Assembly (NCBI GenBank): GCA_030247855.1
Contig: JAPDRN010000030.1
Coordinates: forward strand, 124,001-188,000
Direction: 5' to 3'
Source: Knufia peltigerae
Lineage: Eukaryota > Ascomycota > Eurotiomycetes > Chaetothyriales > Trichomeriaceae
Length of the DNA stretch: 64,000 nt
In this document: positions 34,407 to 46,194 of the stretch, one piece after another
How positions within the stretch are numbered: the stretch's first letter is position 1
Layout: each line of letters opens with the position of its first letter
Notes under the pieces: model-generated
The model's database searches: none
Told to the model about the DNA's origin: nothing
What the model saw: the letters and a program-made list of their open reading frames with translations, nothing else
Program-made: the position numbers and the translations under genes

Positions 34407-36402
34407 TCACATCATTTGGTCTTGTGTCATTCCTCCAGTAGCTTCTTGTCCCTCCATGTCGTTGCCATTCGCATTGGTGTACTTGACAAAGGTCAAGCCG
34501 AGGGGGCGGCCGCCGTACATGTAACCAGAGAATTTCGCTGTGTCAATGGTTAGCAGCTTCCTCATTGACAACAGGCGATAAGACTTACAGATGGCAGTTT
34601 CGGCATTTTCTGGGCTGTCGAACTGAACCACACCGGTTCCTTTCGAGCGTCCATTGGGTTCGTACTGGATCTCGGCGCGCTCGACCTTACCAATAGTCGT
34701 GAAGAGTTCGACCAAGTCGTCGTTGCTGGTGGACCACGGGAGCTGCAAACAGTCGTCAGCACAGAGGTAGCGTACGAAATCGACGTGACCATAGTACTTA
34801 CGTTCCGGACAAAGATGATCTCACTTCGCTCCCCTCCATAGGTGGCATAGTCGGTGAAAGGATTGGGTGCGACGGGCTCTTGAGGAGCTGCAACTGGTCC
34901 GCCGCCACCATATCCACCGCCGCCGCCGCCGCCGCCGCCATAACCACCACCTCCGCCATACCCTCCACGGCCATAGCCGCCACCTCCGTATCCTCCACGA
35001 CCCCCAAAACCACCACGGCCACCGCCATAACCGCCTCGCATGCCGTAGCCGCCACCGTAACCACCGCGACCACCGAAGCCCATACCTGGTCCACTGGTTG
35101 CATAGCGATCCTCACGGACTTCGAGAGCGCGGCCATTCCAGTCGTAGCCATTGAATTGATTGATTGCGTTGCGAGCGTCGTTAGCGGACTCAAATGCAAC
35201 AATACCGGTACCTTTGGGTCGGCCAGTGGCGTCCATGTGGACATCGGCTCGGATGACGCCGCCTTCCTGCGCTACACAATGTAAGACAGGTCGACCTTAT
35301 GTCAGTAGAGATGGGGCTTACCAGCGCCACGGAACAAGTCTTTCAAGTCCTGCCAGCCGACATTGAAGGGGAGCTAGAGTGCGATGTTAACTATGACCTC
35401 CCACGACAAAGGGTATTTAGATTGAGAAACAAACATTGGAGATGTAGAGTTGACGGCCACCGCCGCCGCCGCCGTAGGGGTCACCTCCATATCCTCCACC
35501 ACCGAAACCACCTCGTGGTGGGCCGCCCATGCCACCGCCGCCACGGCCTCCTGGTGGGCCGATGAATCGTGGCTCAGTTTCGCGGTCCTGATAGGAAAAA
35601 CAGCAGTTAGAGAAGAATAAGCGTCAACAGAGCTGAGAATGTCATACTTCACGGACATAGACGAGGCGTCCCATCAGACTCTGATTGCTAAGTGTTTGAA
35701 TAGCTTGTTGGGCTTGATCCCTAGTTGCGTATTCCACAATCCTGCGAAAGTCAGTAAGAGCAACATGGCCGGTTGAGAGGATCAGCATACCCGCATCCCT
35801 ACAAAAAAACCCGAGGACCAGGTCCAACCCGTCAATCCAGCGTCCAACAAAATAAAACCAAGAAAGAAAGACCAGTAGAACCAGCCGCATCACACAATGG
35901 CGCCCACCTTCGACATTCCATTTGGAAGTAGTAAGACATCGGCAAAGAGAACTTCTCCAGCTATTTCCCCATTCAGCAACACTTCACAAACATCGACTCT
36001 GGTGATGAACTAACCCTGTCTCATGAAATCTTTCAGATGATGCCATTTGACGTCGTAAGCCAAATTGCCAACATAGACCCGACGGTCTTGCTGAGATGAT
36101 TCGCGCACCGATTGCATCATTTGTTCTTTTGCAGCAGCACGGTCTTCGCTTGATCGATATGAGCCTCCGCCTCTGCCGCCGTAGCCAGACCCTGCGTATC
36201 CTCCGGATGGATTAGGTGCTCCGCTCATGGGACTTCGGGATCGGCGTTCACTGCGACGGTATTCGTCACCTCGACTGCGAGAGCGGCTACGAGGAGAGTA
36301 GGAGCGGCGGCTGCGTCGAGGGCTGCGCGATCGGCGACGGGGTGAACGAGATCGGTCTCTCTGTGTGTAATTGTCAGAATAATGTCGACTCAAGGTTATC
36401 AT
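34407..36402 (-). CDS. GBP2: Gbp2/Hrb1-like SR-type RNA-binding protein with three RRMs
   Basis: Shuttling SR-like protein; the yeast relatives bind TREX and poly(A)+ RNA and act in mRNA quality control and export. Nine exons: 36402-36015, 35960-35908, 35798-35791, 35741-35648, 35587-35435, 35373-35322, 35271-34802, 34742-34589 and 34537-34407; 1503 nt, 500 residues with no frame break. N-terminal RS/RSP domain (about 17-60), RRM1 (VYVGNLAYDV, from about 108), Gly-rich linker, RRM2 (LYISNLPFNV), a long Gly/Tyr-rich linker, and RRM3 (IIFVRNLPWS) ending near LTFVKY. Exon 3 is only 8 nt. The 5' end is uncertain: the ATG at 36402 is open, but TTCTGACAATTACACACAG just before the RS domain looks like a 3' splice site, so a further exon may exist upstream. 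Confidence 0.88.
35791..35798 (-). other. 8-nt microexon of the Gbp2-like gene
   Basis: On the minus strand, TTTTTTTGTAG | GGATGCGG | GTATGC. Including it gives SKGCGIVEYATRDQ, the expected RNP1 region of RRM1; skipping it shifts the frame and destroys RRM1. Confidence 0.82.
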
Positions 36403-39400
36403 AATGCACGAAGAGTGAGGTTGGATTCAAGAGACGCGCAAGTGAATCCGAGACACCGTTGCACGTGGAAACGAAGGTTCGTGTGATTGTTGTGCAGGTG
36501 AGGAAGATGGTGAATTTCGCCAGTCTGTTTGCTGCGTTGCTGGTGAAGGACATAAGGCAGAAGTGGAGTCTCCAGGCCAAATGACAATGGGTTTGAGGTG
36601 AATTTGGACATCACCTCAATCCCGGTTCGAATCATCGGCGGTTTCGATCTGTGTTCGTAACAAGAGATTGTGTCACTTACTGTACGTCCAAAGAGTCAGC
36701 CAAATCACAATCTCAACCAAAAAATGATCAAACGAAATAAACAAATGAAGGAAGAGTGAGGTGGGCAAGGACGATTTTCGTGCAGTGGAAGTGATCAGAG
36801 CAGAATTTAGGGCAAGACAAGGTATTGAGGGACAGGCCAATACGGGGACGGAATGGCGAAACTGGGGCTGAATAGACTGATGAATGAAAACGCACCCATG
36901 ATGAATGACTGCCGAGAAGTTGCGCTGCGGCCGGTTTCAACTGTTGAGCTCTACGAGATCAGGATCGCATGCACGAGAATGCAGGAGGGGAGGGGGTTAG
37001 AGGCCAGCTAACAAGGTTTCCCGAGTTGTACAAGGGCTGTCAGGACAGTTCTTTGAACGTGAGCAGCTCGATTTGTCTCGGGGGCAGGTGGAGCAAATTG
37101 CAAGGCCACCAAAAGGATAGAGTGGCAGGATTTCTTTCGAACCTGGCAGAGCCTCAGCTACGCATCCACAAGAGAGTGAGTCGCTCGACGTACGTCTTTC
37201 CCACTGCAACTCGACTGTAAGGTCCGGGTGAAATTTTCGATGGGCGTGCGAGCACAGCAGTACAAAGGCGGGGCGGCGTGAGAACAAGCTAGAGCGAGAA
37301 GCCCGGTGGAGATGCGTTTTCGCAGGCTTGAAACTCGCTGCTGTGCAAAGGCGTTGCTATTGGACACCGGCGTGTTGATATGGTGGGAGGAGGAGTGGCC
37401 TATTCCTGCAGTATGATGCTGCAATGGGAAACCCTGTATGCCCACACCTCAGTCAGCATTTTCAGCTTCTTCTATTCCGCACGAGTTATCATCCTTCCAG
37501 CACTCGATTCCAGCGAGTGCCTCCGTCGCCGGACTCTGGAAAAGGCAGCGCATGGTGGGCTCGTCCCATCTAGGCTTCGCGCAGGCTCTGTGACTGTGTC
37601 TTCTCTTGTGATGACCGGGGCATGTCTGACCAACCAGTGATAGTGACCGAACAAGACTAGTGGTCTTGCGTCAGAACCGTACGAACAGGGGGTATGCTTC
37701 GGCAGCAGTACCCAATGGAGATTGTTCGAGGTTAGGAAGGTGCTGGGAAGGGTGTTGGGAGGTTTCTGTCCGTGATGGAGTCAGCAACATGGACTCGTGC
37801 GTGTCAGAGCCTGGACGGCAAGCATTGGCCGTTCGCTCAACGTGGAAAAGGGAAGCAATCGGGCAAAGATACCGTAGTAGGCGACAAGGGTTTCAAAGGC
37901 CTGCAGCTATTTGCGGACACGGCGCGTGCAGGAGAGGGATTGAGCGAGAGGAGGTGCAGGAACAGTGTGACGGCGCGGTTGGGAAGTGGAAGAGACGTTC
38001 TTGATCTGTGAGTGGGTGGAGGCCTTGGCGCTAGTGACTGTGCCTCGCCAGCCAGAGAGAGAGTGATGAGCTTGATTGATTATTATTGAGTGATTCTCCC
38101 GCTGCTCCTGCATTTTCACTGCGGAGTTCTCAGGGTTAGGAGGAGTATCTTCCTAAGGAACTACGGAGTACCGAGTCACTTGTTGGTATGCAATTCTACT
38201 CGTTATCCTCGCTCTCGATTCACACTTTATTCTGCCCCCCCCCTACTTACGAAGTACGACGCCCGCACTCCTTGTATCTTGCTACTCGTGCTCCATACTC
38301 GTACCCGTCATCCGAGCTGCCCACCCACACAATGTGCAAGTCACCGGAGCATCCATCGTGCCTCTTCCATGTCCGTCACATTACGCAAGATTGGTTCAAC
38401 AGCGAAGTGAGGAGAGTACGGAGTACTATACAGATCATATACGGAAGCTCAAATTGCTCAGGCTTGTTGTCCATTTGAGTACGGCTCCGAGTCGGCAAAC
38501 AATCTGCCATGCCCGAGTTGAGCTTGTACATGTACTGTACTTCATCACATGGAAGCGTGCTCAAGGTCCTCAATCAACAAACTTAGTCGTGCATGTCTCG
38601 CACTAGCGCAAGCTGCCAGTCAAGGTCGACCAAGGTCCATTACTTCAAAGGTCTTTGTTCCAGCCACGCCTAAATCGAGTACCTCTCTAGATGCGGTCCC
38701 TCTCCTCCAGTCATGAATCTAGTATGTCGGATTGCAAACACCATGACTCGTACGGAGTACTCTTTCACAGACTTCTATCATGCGGGGAGTCCCAAGCCGG
38801 TTCTACTCTAATGCAAGGCGATCTGCCGTCGCAATCGTGTGCAACGCAAGACGGTGTTCTGGAGGGGAATTGACGTCCAAAAGACCAGGGGGTCAGCACA
38901 TTGGCTAGTAGGCTAAAAAGACGGCCGCCTATATTGGTGTTGGTCCCGAGGCACCGTCTGCAATGATCGGCATCCCCGGCCATGAGAAGTGGTACCTCCT
39001 TGAAACTAACTACAGATATTTGAGCCTACCATGCAGCCGCGCCGACACAGACACGAGAGGTACGATCTCGAGCTACAGTACACGAAATCGTGTGCAAGCA
39101 TAACCCAGAGCGGGTACCCTAAGTGGCGGGCTAGTAAACGTCTTCCTGCACGTCGCAAAACTAAATGCATCGAGGCCTACCTGACTGACCTCCCAAGTTC
39201 GGTTGCTCAGGTCAAGTCCAAGCAAGCCACAAGTGGCCATAGATGAGGGGTGAAGCAATGACCGAGAGAAGCAAAGCACATGGAAGCGGAACAACTGACC
39301 TCCACTTGAGTTGATATCACTTCTTTCGTCACAGACTTGGTGCTTTCCGAGCTGTGGTTTCAGCACACACGACTACGAGTGTCGGCTATTTTGGATGAAA

Positions 39401-40160
39401 ACTTTTTGTCACGCTCTCGACCATCATTGAGACCTTCTACTCCGTACAGTAGGTAAATAGAGCTCGAAGCTTATCAGGCGCAGTTTTACATAGTCTATGG
39501 AGTACGAAGTTCAGCCACCCTGCATGCACTGTATTTCCCTCCGGCACTTTGACTGCCGAACTGCTGCAACGATATGGAGCATTCGGGGCAGACCACCACT
39601 CCGTAAAGACTTTAGCACGCGTAGTAGTCAAGACAAGGTGCTGCATGTGTAGCATGATCCTTGTCCGCACGGGGAGTTCGGCACCGTCTTTTGAAAGCAC
39701 GGTTGACCCAAACAAGCGCACATATGAATGATCATTCGAATCCCTGTTTTGTACTACAACTGGTGAGAGAGGCCATCGCCAGGCCTGTATATTCATCTAC
39801 CGTGTTCGTGATAATTCGTAAAACAGCCGGAGGGTCGGACTCGAGGTGGCCGGCTCCCGAAGCCGATAAGGCTGAGAAGAGAGTAGGAGGGGGAAAAAAC
39901 CAACTTCTCTCTGCTTCTCGCTCAGACAATAATGTCGCAAGCAAGCCACATGCTGTTTTAGTCTCGACCGACGGAGAACGAGACGTCGAAGGCCACCTTA
40001 CGCGCAACCTGTACAGTAGCTTGCCCGGACCAGCGGACCGTTTGTAGATCACCTAGCCTGTCCATTAATGCACATCATTTTCGTCGCTTAGCCACTTTGG
40101 CAAGCTATCTGAACGTCAACTACAACATCATCGTCGACCCCCCTCCCCGTCCCCCAAGCC
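36403..40160. other. Gene-poor tract (3.7 kb)
   Basis: Lies between the divergent Gbp2-like and COQ9 genes. No recognisable protein. Carries three exact TACTCCGTAC copies (38416, 38750 and 39438) and several near matches. The first few hundred bases probably include the leader of the Gbp2-like mRNA. Confidence 0.55.
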
Positions 40161-41002
40161 ATGTCATCGAGACCTCGGCAGGCCACCGCAACCGTGGCCG
40201 CGTGCCTGTCGACCATGCCCTTTAAAGCATGCCGGCCTCGGTGGGCGGCGTCGTCACGGTTTCGACGATCCTACTTCTCCATACACCATCCCGACCCTCC
40301 TCCGTTCGAGGAAGCGCAGGATACAATTCTCGCCGCCGCCATTGCAAGGGTACCCAAGTCCGGATTCTCGGAGGATGCGTTGGTGTTGGGCGCCAGAGAC
40401 GCCGGCTACCTCGATGTGACCGTACAGTTGTTTCCCCGGGGTGTTTTCGACCTGATCAATTACCACCTGGTCACGCAGAGACTCGCGTTGAAGAACAATG
40501 TACAATTTCCGGAAGGGACGCACTTGGGCCTCGGGGCCAAGGTGCGATCATTGGTCATGGCACGGTTGAGAGCGAACGAGGACATAATACATCAATGGCA
40601 AGGAGTAAGTAAGGAATGCACGTTTGTTGAACGAACAGGCACTGATGTACCCAACTTCTTCTCTTACAGGCACTCGCACATATGTCTCTCCTCGGAAACA
40701 TCCCGGCCTCCCTGCAAGAACTCACAGCCCTCTCCGACGAGATTTGGTACCTTGCCGGTGACACGGCCGTGGACTTTTCCTGGTATACAAAGCGAGCCAC
40801 CTTGGCCGCAGTCTACGCCAGCTCGGAGGTATTCATGGCCACGGACACGTCGAAGAATTTTGCCGCGACCGAAGAATTTTTGACGCGCAGGTTAGAAGAT
40901 ACACAATACATCGGGAGCACTGCAGGAGGCTTGACACAATACGTCGGGTTCTGGGCCGGCAACAGTGTCAATCTCGCTCGAGCTTGGGGGTTGAAGGTAT
41001 AA
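40161..41002 (+). CDS. COQ9: Ubiquinone biosynthesis protein COQ9, mitochondrial
   Basis: Lipid-binding TetR-fold protein of the mitochondrial coenzyme Q synthome, which presents ring intermediates to Coq7. Exons: 40161-40604 and 40670-41002; 258 residues. The N-terminus (about 40 residues, Arg/Ser/Ala-rich with RRSYFS) is a mitochondrial presequence. Family blocks: VPKSGFSEDALVLGARDAGY, MARLRANEDIIHQWQ directly before the intron, then ALAHMSLLGNIPASLQELTA and DEIWYLAGDTAVDFSWYTKR, the most conserved COQ9 stretch, followed by LAAVYASSEVFMATDTS. The ATG at 40161 begins the presequence. Confidence 0.94.
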
Positions 41003-41961
41003 AAGATTACAAATCTACACCTCTCATACTTCCGTTCGGCAGACGGGCGTGATTTTCGGAAGCTGCTACAAATTGCTCCGTACGGTAATCTTGTTCGACT
41101 TGAAAATTGTCAGCAAATGCATCCTTGTACGTGGTTGCAGACGAGTAACTTGTCGCGGGCACGTCTGTCGAGGCTCTGACAAATGGCTTGGCCAAACAGA
41201 TCGCGGTCCATCTTCTGCCTCATCTGACAAGCCTCTGCATAAGGGTCGCGCTCACGAGCTTACTGAAATGTTTCAGAGCAAAAGCCCCCGAATCAAATAC
41301 TCCTAGCTTGGGCTCTTTATTATCGTCTGCTTCTGTGTCTGAGCAGACAACATTCACACCGAACTCAGCGCAAGCGTACGATACCGACAACGCCAGTATT
41401 ATACATTTGGCGTCTATTCATCCGGGCTATGGATCTCCAGCGTTCACCACTCGACTCAAAAAGGTGAAAAGTCATGGGCGTTGGCTCTTGGGTGAACAGA
41501 TCAAGGCATAATCATCAAACCTCCCGAGATTGTCCTATGTAGTCGGACACGACTCATACCCACTGTATAATAAGTTGAATAAAACGTAAAATAACAACAA
41601 AATAATCAAGTGACAACAGCTACGGTTGTCGTAGACTTTCAGGCCCCTATTCGTACTCGGTAGCAGAGGTAGAGTTGGATTATACAACGAATTTGGAGAA
41701 ATATTTATTCGATCGCTCAACGTGCACGCGTCTTCAATATCAAACCACAAAATCAACATAGAAAACAACATCAGAGAAGACGGGAGCCGGTTGAGGACTC
41801 CGGTGGTCAAGTCTGTTTCTCTAGATTCCACCTCACTTCCAACGTCAGTGTTTTGGGACCTACCCTTTCTTTTGGGAGCATTTCGACCAGAGTGTCGACT
41901 TATCAGTTTTCGATTGTTTGTCAAGCCCGACAAAAACAACGACCGGGGGGGTTTTTTCAAA
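41003..41961. other. Intergenic stretch with overlapping open frames, unresolved
   Basis: Between COQ9 and the HAUS1-like gene. From 41150 to 41511 the + strand is open (ending KVKSHGRWLLGEQIKA) with protein-like composition, yet it has no ATG and no clear acceptor. A second + frame and a minus frame (41007-41195) are open over the same bases. No family is recognised, so none is called as a gene. Confidence 0.4.
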
Positions 41962-43116
41962 ATGCGTTTCAATCTGGCAGAAGAATCTTTTGCGATGCAG
42001 GCTTCTCCATCCAAGGCTCGGGCGGAAGCTTTGGAGTCACACTCTTGGTCTTTGGTTCTGGAATGGCTCTCAAAGTTGTACCATCCGTCACCCATCCCGG
42101 CGTTTGAGCGTAACTCATTCACCCTTCAAGCTCTGCAAAGCCTGATGGGAGAAAACATCGCGGCCGAAAGATTGAGAGATTTGGTGTACGAGGCACAAAT
42201 CGAAGAGCTCTTCACGACGACGACGACGACGACGAACGAAAAAGACAAAGACAAAGATACGTTATCCGCTCAGAATGACTCCACCAATACGACAACGACG
42301 ACTACAAAAGACCCCAGGAATCTCCTTTACCGGATTCGATCGTCTCTATCGAAACCATCACGTACCGCATTAGACAGTATATCAGAAGCTGCAGTCATCG
42401 CCGGTTGTTCGGCCTCATCCTCCTCGGCAGGAGGGTCCTCCCGGCAGAATAAGACGATCCTACAAGATTTACAGTCACACATCACCAGCCTTCCCATTCA
42501 GTTGTTCAAGTTGGAGACTCAACTCGAGTCTATAGATGACCTGATATCAAACCTTCAAGGAGAAATCGAACAATTCCAAAAATCGACCTCGTCGACAAAA
42601 AACAAATCCCGAACCCGGTCCCGCCGAAAAGACCGGTCAACAACCGTTCCCTCCGGCACTGGAGGAGGTCGTTCGATCTCTTCACCCCCTCAGACCCCGA
42701 CTACGTTATCGACCATGACTTTTCCAAACGATGATGATGACGAGGACGAGGACGACGAGGACGACCGGCATTATACAACACTACACGCCGAGACGGTCCA
42801 ACATCAACGAGAGACGAAACAACTCACGATCAAATGTGCAGAGTACACTGAACGCATCGCCTCACTTGAACGACAGGCTTCTGTTTCGTCTTCGACCACC
42901 ACCAACGAACCCACCCTTGCAGATGTGGCGGAGAAACAAGTCCTCGTTACCCAAAAAAGAAAACGTGTCGAGCATCTAGGAAAAAAGATCCTCCAGTTTC
43001 ACAGCCTCCCACCTGACCTGGACGCGAGTAGAACCGAAGTCCGCCGCGCCCAGGCGGAACTGGAGCTGTTGAAAAACAAAAGGGACGATTTATTCGCACA
43101 GTTGGGTTCGTCATAA
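41962..43116 (+). CDS. Coiled-coil protein, likely HAUS1-type augmin subunit
   Basis: Single exon of 384 residues from ATG 41962 (alternative ATG 41995, which gives a start like SPSKARAEA). The N-terminal block SWSLVLEWLSKLYHP, then PAFERNSFTLQALQSL resembles the calponin-like N-terminus of HAUS1, the augmin subunit that helps recruit gamma-tubulin to spindle microtubules. Two predicted coiled coils follow (about 175-215 and 280-380, e.g. LFKLETQLESIDDLISNLQG and RTEVRRAQAELELLKNKRDD). Low-complexity inserts: a Thr run from an (ACG)n tract near 42217, a basic RSRRKDRS patch, and an acidic DDDDEDEDDEDD run near residue 257. The frame is open upstream to 41722 from GTG only. Assignment rests on architecture and the N-terminal block. 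Confidence 0.6.
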   Translation: MRFNLAEESFAMQASPSKARAEALESHSWSLVLEWLSKLYHPSPIPAFERNSFTLQALQSLMGENIAAERLRDLVYEAQIEELFTTTTTTTNEKDKDKDTLSAQNDSTNTTTTTTKDPRNLLYRIRSSLSKPSRTALDSISEAAVIAGCSASSSSAGGSSRQNKTILQDLQSHITSLPIQLFKLETQLESIDDLISNLQGEIEQFQKSTSSTKNKSRTRSRRKDRSTTVPSGTGGGRSISSPPQTPTTLSTMTFPNDDDDEDEDDEDDRHYTTLHAETVQHQRETKQLTIKCAEYTERIASLERQASVSSSTTTNEPTLADVAEKQVLVTQKRKRVEHLGKKILQFHSLPPDLDASRTEVRRAQAELELLKNKRDDLFAQLGSS

Positions 43117-43532
43117 CAGAAAAAAAAAGAAAATGGCAAGCTTTCGGACCAGGCTACTGTGGTAAATCGATCTAAATTGACCAGGCCACCGTTTTGTATG
43201 AAGCATAGATCTCCTAGAGGAAGGAAAAAGGTGCCACTGTCACGAACTCCTATTATTCATGACCGAGTAATTTTGGTGGTTATCATGTATTCTCAGGTAT
43301 CTAACTACTCAAGGTTTCAGGAGTAGGTGCTTTCGCAAAAAGTGACGAAGCCATCCCGTAGGAAAAACCCTCAATCGACACCAGCGCTCCTTCCGAGCTC
43401 AAAGAATGACTGGCACATAAACTTGACGCCAGAAAACCAAAGGTTGCCATACTCATACATAATGCCTCCCGAAGTGATGACAATTTTCCGAAAGCCGAAG
43501 CTGAAATACCCTTGATGTGCAGAGAAAAACAA
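43117..43532. other. Convergent 3' intergenic stretch
   Basis: Holds the facing 3' ends of the HAUS1-like and Rsc genes; nothing else seen. Confidence 0.55.
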
Positions 43533-46194
43533 TTAGACAGCTGTTTCTATCCGCGTCCTCTTGGTCGATCCTAGCATTTCCTCCTGTTCACGCTTCCTGG
43601 CAGTGATGACCTTGTCTCTCTCGGCCTTGGCAGCAAGGTACTTTTCCGTATGTGCAAGAGGCTGGCCGTCTCGTCCACGCACCATGGTGTCTGATAGAGT
43701 TGGAGGTTTGGTGAAAAACAACACTCGTCCTTCGTTGTCCTGGGGGAAATTGTCACGGATGTGTTTGGGAATGGACTCGTTCGCAATGTTGGATAGAACA
43801 TAGACCTCGGAGCCACGTGGTTCCGCCATCTGTGGAGCGTATTGATTGTAAGGTGTTGCTTGTGTTGGTGGTCGCTGATAGGGCTGTGGCGCAGCGGGAA
43901 CACTATAATTCGTAGGATGTGACGCCGTCAAGTTAGGCTGAGGATGCAGCTGTTGGCGCGCCGCATAGGGGAGTGGTTGGGTGGCTGGTGTCTTTGGTGT
44001 CGGAGCGGCTTGAAGGGGAGTTTGAGATTGCGGATACGAAGGTTGCCTGGAATAAGTCGGAGGCGCGGGTGATATGGATTGTGGCTGGTAGGGAGTCATC
44101 TGAGGAGGCAGAGATGGCCGGGATGCTTGAGGCTGCATGTTTGTCGAGCTTGCAATGATGCTGGGAGTTCGATCCATGCTTAGTCGAGAGACGGATTGCG
44201 CCGACATGTTATTTAGAGAAGGCTGTCGGATGGGCTGTGGAGGCGTGGGTGGTGGCGGAGGCGTTGGTTCTGGTGGTGGCGATTGCTGCAATAAAGAAAA
44301 GTGTCAGTGAGTGCAGGAAAAAGACAGATCAGAGGATTAAAAGGGAGGATAAAAGTAGCAGTGACATGAGAGTGAAAGCACATAGCCTTACATTTTCATC
44401 ACGAGGATGCTTGTGAATGGCTCCCACAATCGGTGGTGCATTAGGGTGGCCCCATTGCGGTGAAGGAATTTCATCCGTCTCCTTCATGTCGTCCTTCAGT
44501 AGATGCTTTAAAGGGCTCGGCAGCTTTCTGATTCTCCGAGGCTGGTCAAATAAGTCCATCTCATAGTCCTTGTCTCTCACTTCATCGGGGAGGCAACTGG
44601 CCCATGTTTTGATCTTGTTGAAGCGGTGCCTCTCTTCGTTATATCGTGCTTCGCAGACATATACCTCCTTACTTGGGTCGACTCCTCGAGGTCGACCACG
44701 GCTATACCGTGTCACAAACATGACAAAGCACCGGTCGACGACTTCTTCGATTTTGTGATCTCGATACTGACCGGTCTTGACCACTTCGTTGGGAAAGAAG
44801 TGCTTTTCGTATTGATGGACTGTTTGCTCTGGCCGATAATACCAGCAGGCATTTATCCACTTTTGCCCATCGGAATCTTCCCATGTACGATAAATCTGTG
44901 CAATGATGGGTTTGGTGATATCGTTGGGATTTGAAATATGTATCCAATCCCCCACTTTCCAGAGCTCATTCTTGTATAATATGCCAGAGGGCAACGGTCG
45001 TCTTCCGTCCTCCAGGAGGTAGACGCTGTCTGGCTTGGCCTTCTCAATTTCCAGAAGTTTGTGTGCCTCGGCCTGTAACTCCACGGCATCATTGTAGATC
45101 TCGCTTCCTTCCTCATTGAATCTCTTCGCGTTGTTGTAGAGCAGGTCAATGTCTTTCATGAATTGTTCCAATGACTGATACTTCTTACGCTTGGATTTCT
45201 TCTTGATCGAGTCCAGGGCGATGGGATCCGTGATGGCCATGAAATAAGCTGGGTACTCTGCTTTATCGGGCAGTCGTTCGAAATTCCGTACCTTGGGGTT
45301 TCCAGCATCGTCTTTCAGCTTGCGAATACCTTTCAAAACGGCCTTGATCCTCGCTTCCATCGGAGTGTCGACTTTGGGAGGGCGACCTCTTCGCTTGCGA
45401 ACATCACCGTCGTCCAATTTATCGTCATCTTCGCCACGACTCTTTCGACCAGATATACTGGGCCTGGTGCCTCGGCGACCTCTTCTTCTCCTTCGGTCAT
45501 CGTCGGAATCATCATCGTCCTCGTCGTCTTCTTCACCGTCATCTTCGTTATCTTCGTCATCCTCTGAGACAGGATCTGGTTCCGGCGTCGCATACGGAAT
45601 CTCTCCCAGGTCTGGAAATACTGTCTCTTCTTCCTTGGCTAGTCCTTCGCTAACCAGCTTGTTCAATTCTTCTTTGAAGACATCTTGTAGTACAAGGACG
45701 TCGCGCACGGGGCCCGAATTTGGAAGATTGTAGACTTGTGCATTGTGCACTATCAAAGCAAAATCTCGAACGAACTCTGGGATCCCTGTGTACTGCTTCC
45801 TCTGTATTTTGCCCTTAAGTGTACTGAGTGCGGCAGGCTCCTTGATGATCTCGTGGTAGTCTGGTAGATTGCGTCGGTTGGGAATGCGTCTAAAGAGGAC
45901 AGATGGGTAATGTTCCCTGGATACATGTTAGCTGGGTCGTTGCATATGGAGCTAGCACACCTACTCGTCGCCCTTAACCTTGATCTTATAATTGGTCAAG
46001 ATTTCGGCGATATTTCTGAGTGCTTTGTATTGTTCGCTCGAGACACCTTGACTATCTCCCCCCACCTCATGTTCTTCCGCTTCAGCATCTTCATCGGACT
46101 TTTCCTCTGCAGCATCTTCTTGCTTTAAGTCGGTTTCGATCGACTGAACGGGTTCTGTAGTCGCAGACTCTGCGACTAGGGTAGGTTCAGCCAT
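43533..46194 (-). CDS. RSC1: RSC chromatin remodeller subunit, Rsc1/Rsc2 type
   Basis: Subunit of the ATP-dependent RSC nucleosome remodeller that reads acetylated histones. Exons: 46194-45965, 45916-44392 and 44285-43533; 835 residues. After an acidic N-terminus come bromodomain 1 (about 65-165, with NAQVYN holding the acetyl-lysine Asn), an Asp/Glu-rich linker with a GRRGTRPS and RKRRGRPPK AT-hook-like patch, bromodomain 2 (about 250-350, with NNAKRFN), a BAH domain (about 380-505, from GDWIHISNPND to CEARYNEERHRF) and a Pro/Gln-rich tail of over 200 residues ending KRTRIETAV. ATG at 46194 precedes MAEPTLVAES. Divergent from Otu1. Confidence 0.93.

Noticed and set aside
34798..35244. Antisense or shifted frames rich in Ala/Val or His across the Gbp2-like gene
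   Set aside because: Artefacts of Gly-rich GGN repeats read in other frames.
36615..36635. GGTTCGAATCA resembling a pol III B-box
   Set aside because: One mismatch, with no flanking T-stem or acceptor pairing.
39661..40047. 128-codon + frame upstream of COQ9
   Set aside because: Low-information composition and a non-ATG start; better read as COQ9 promoter.
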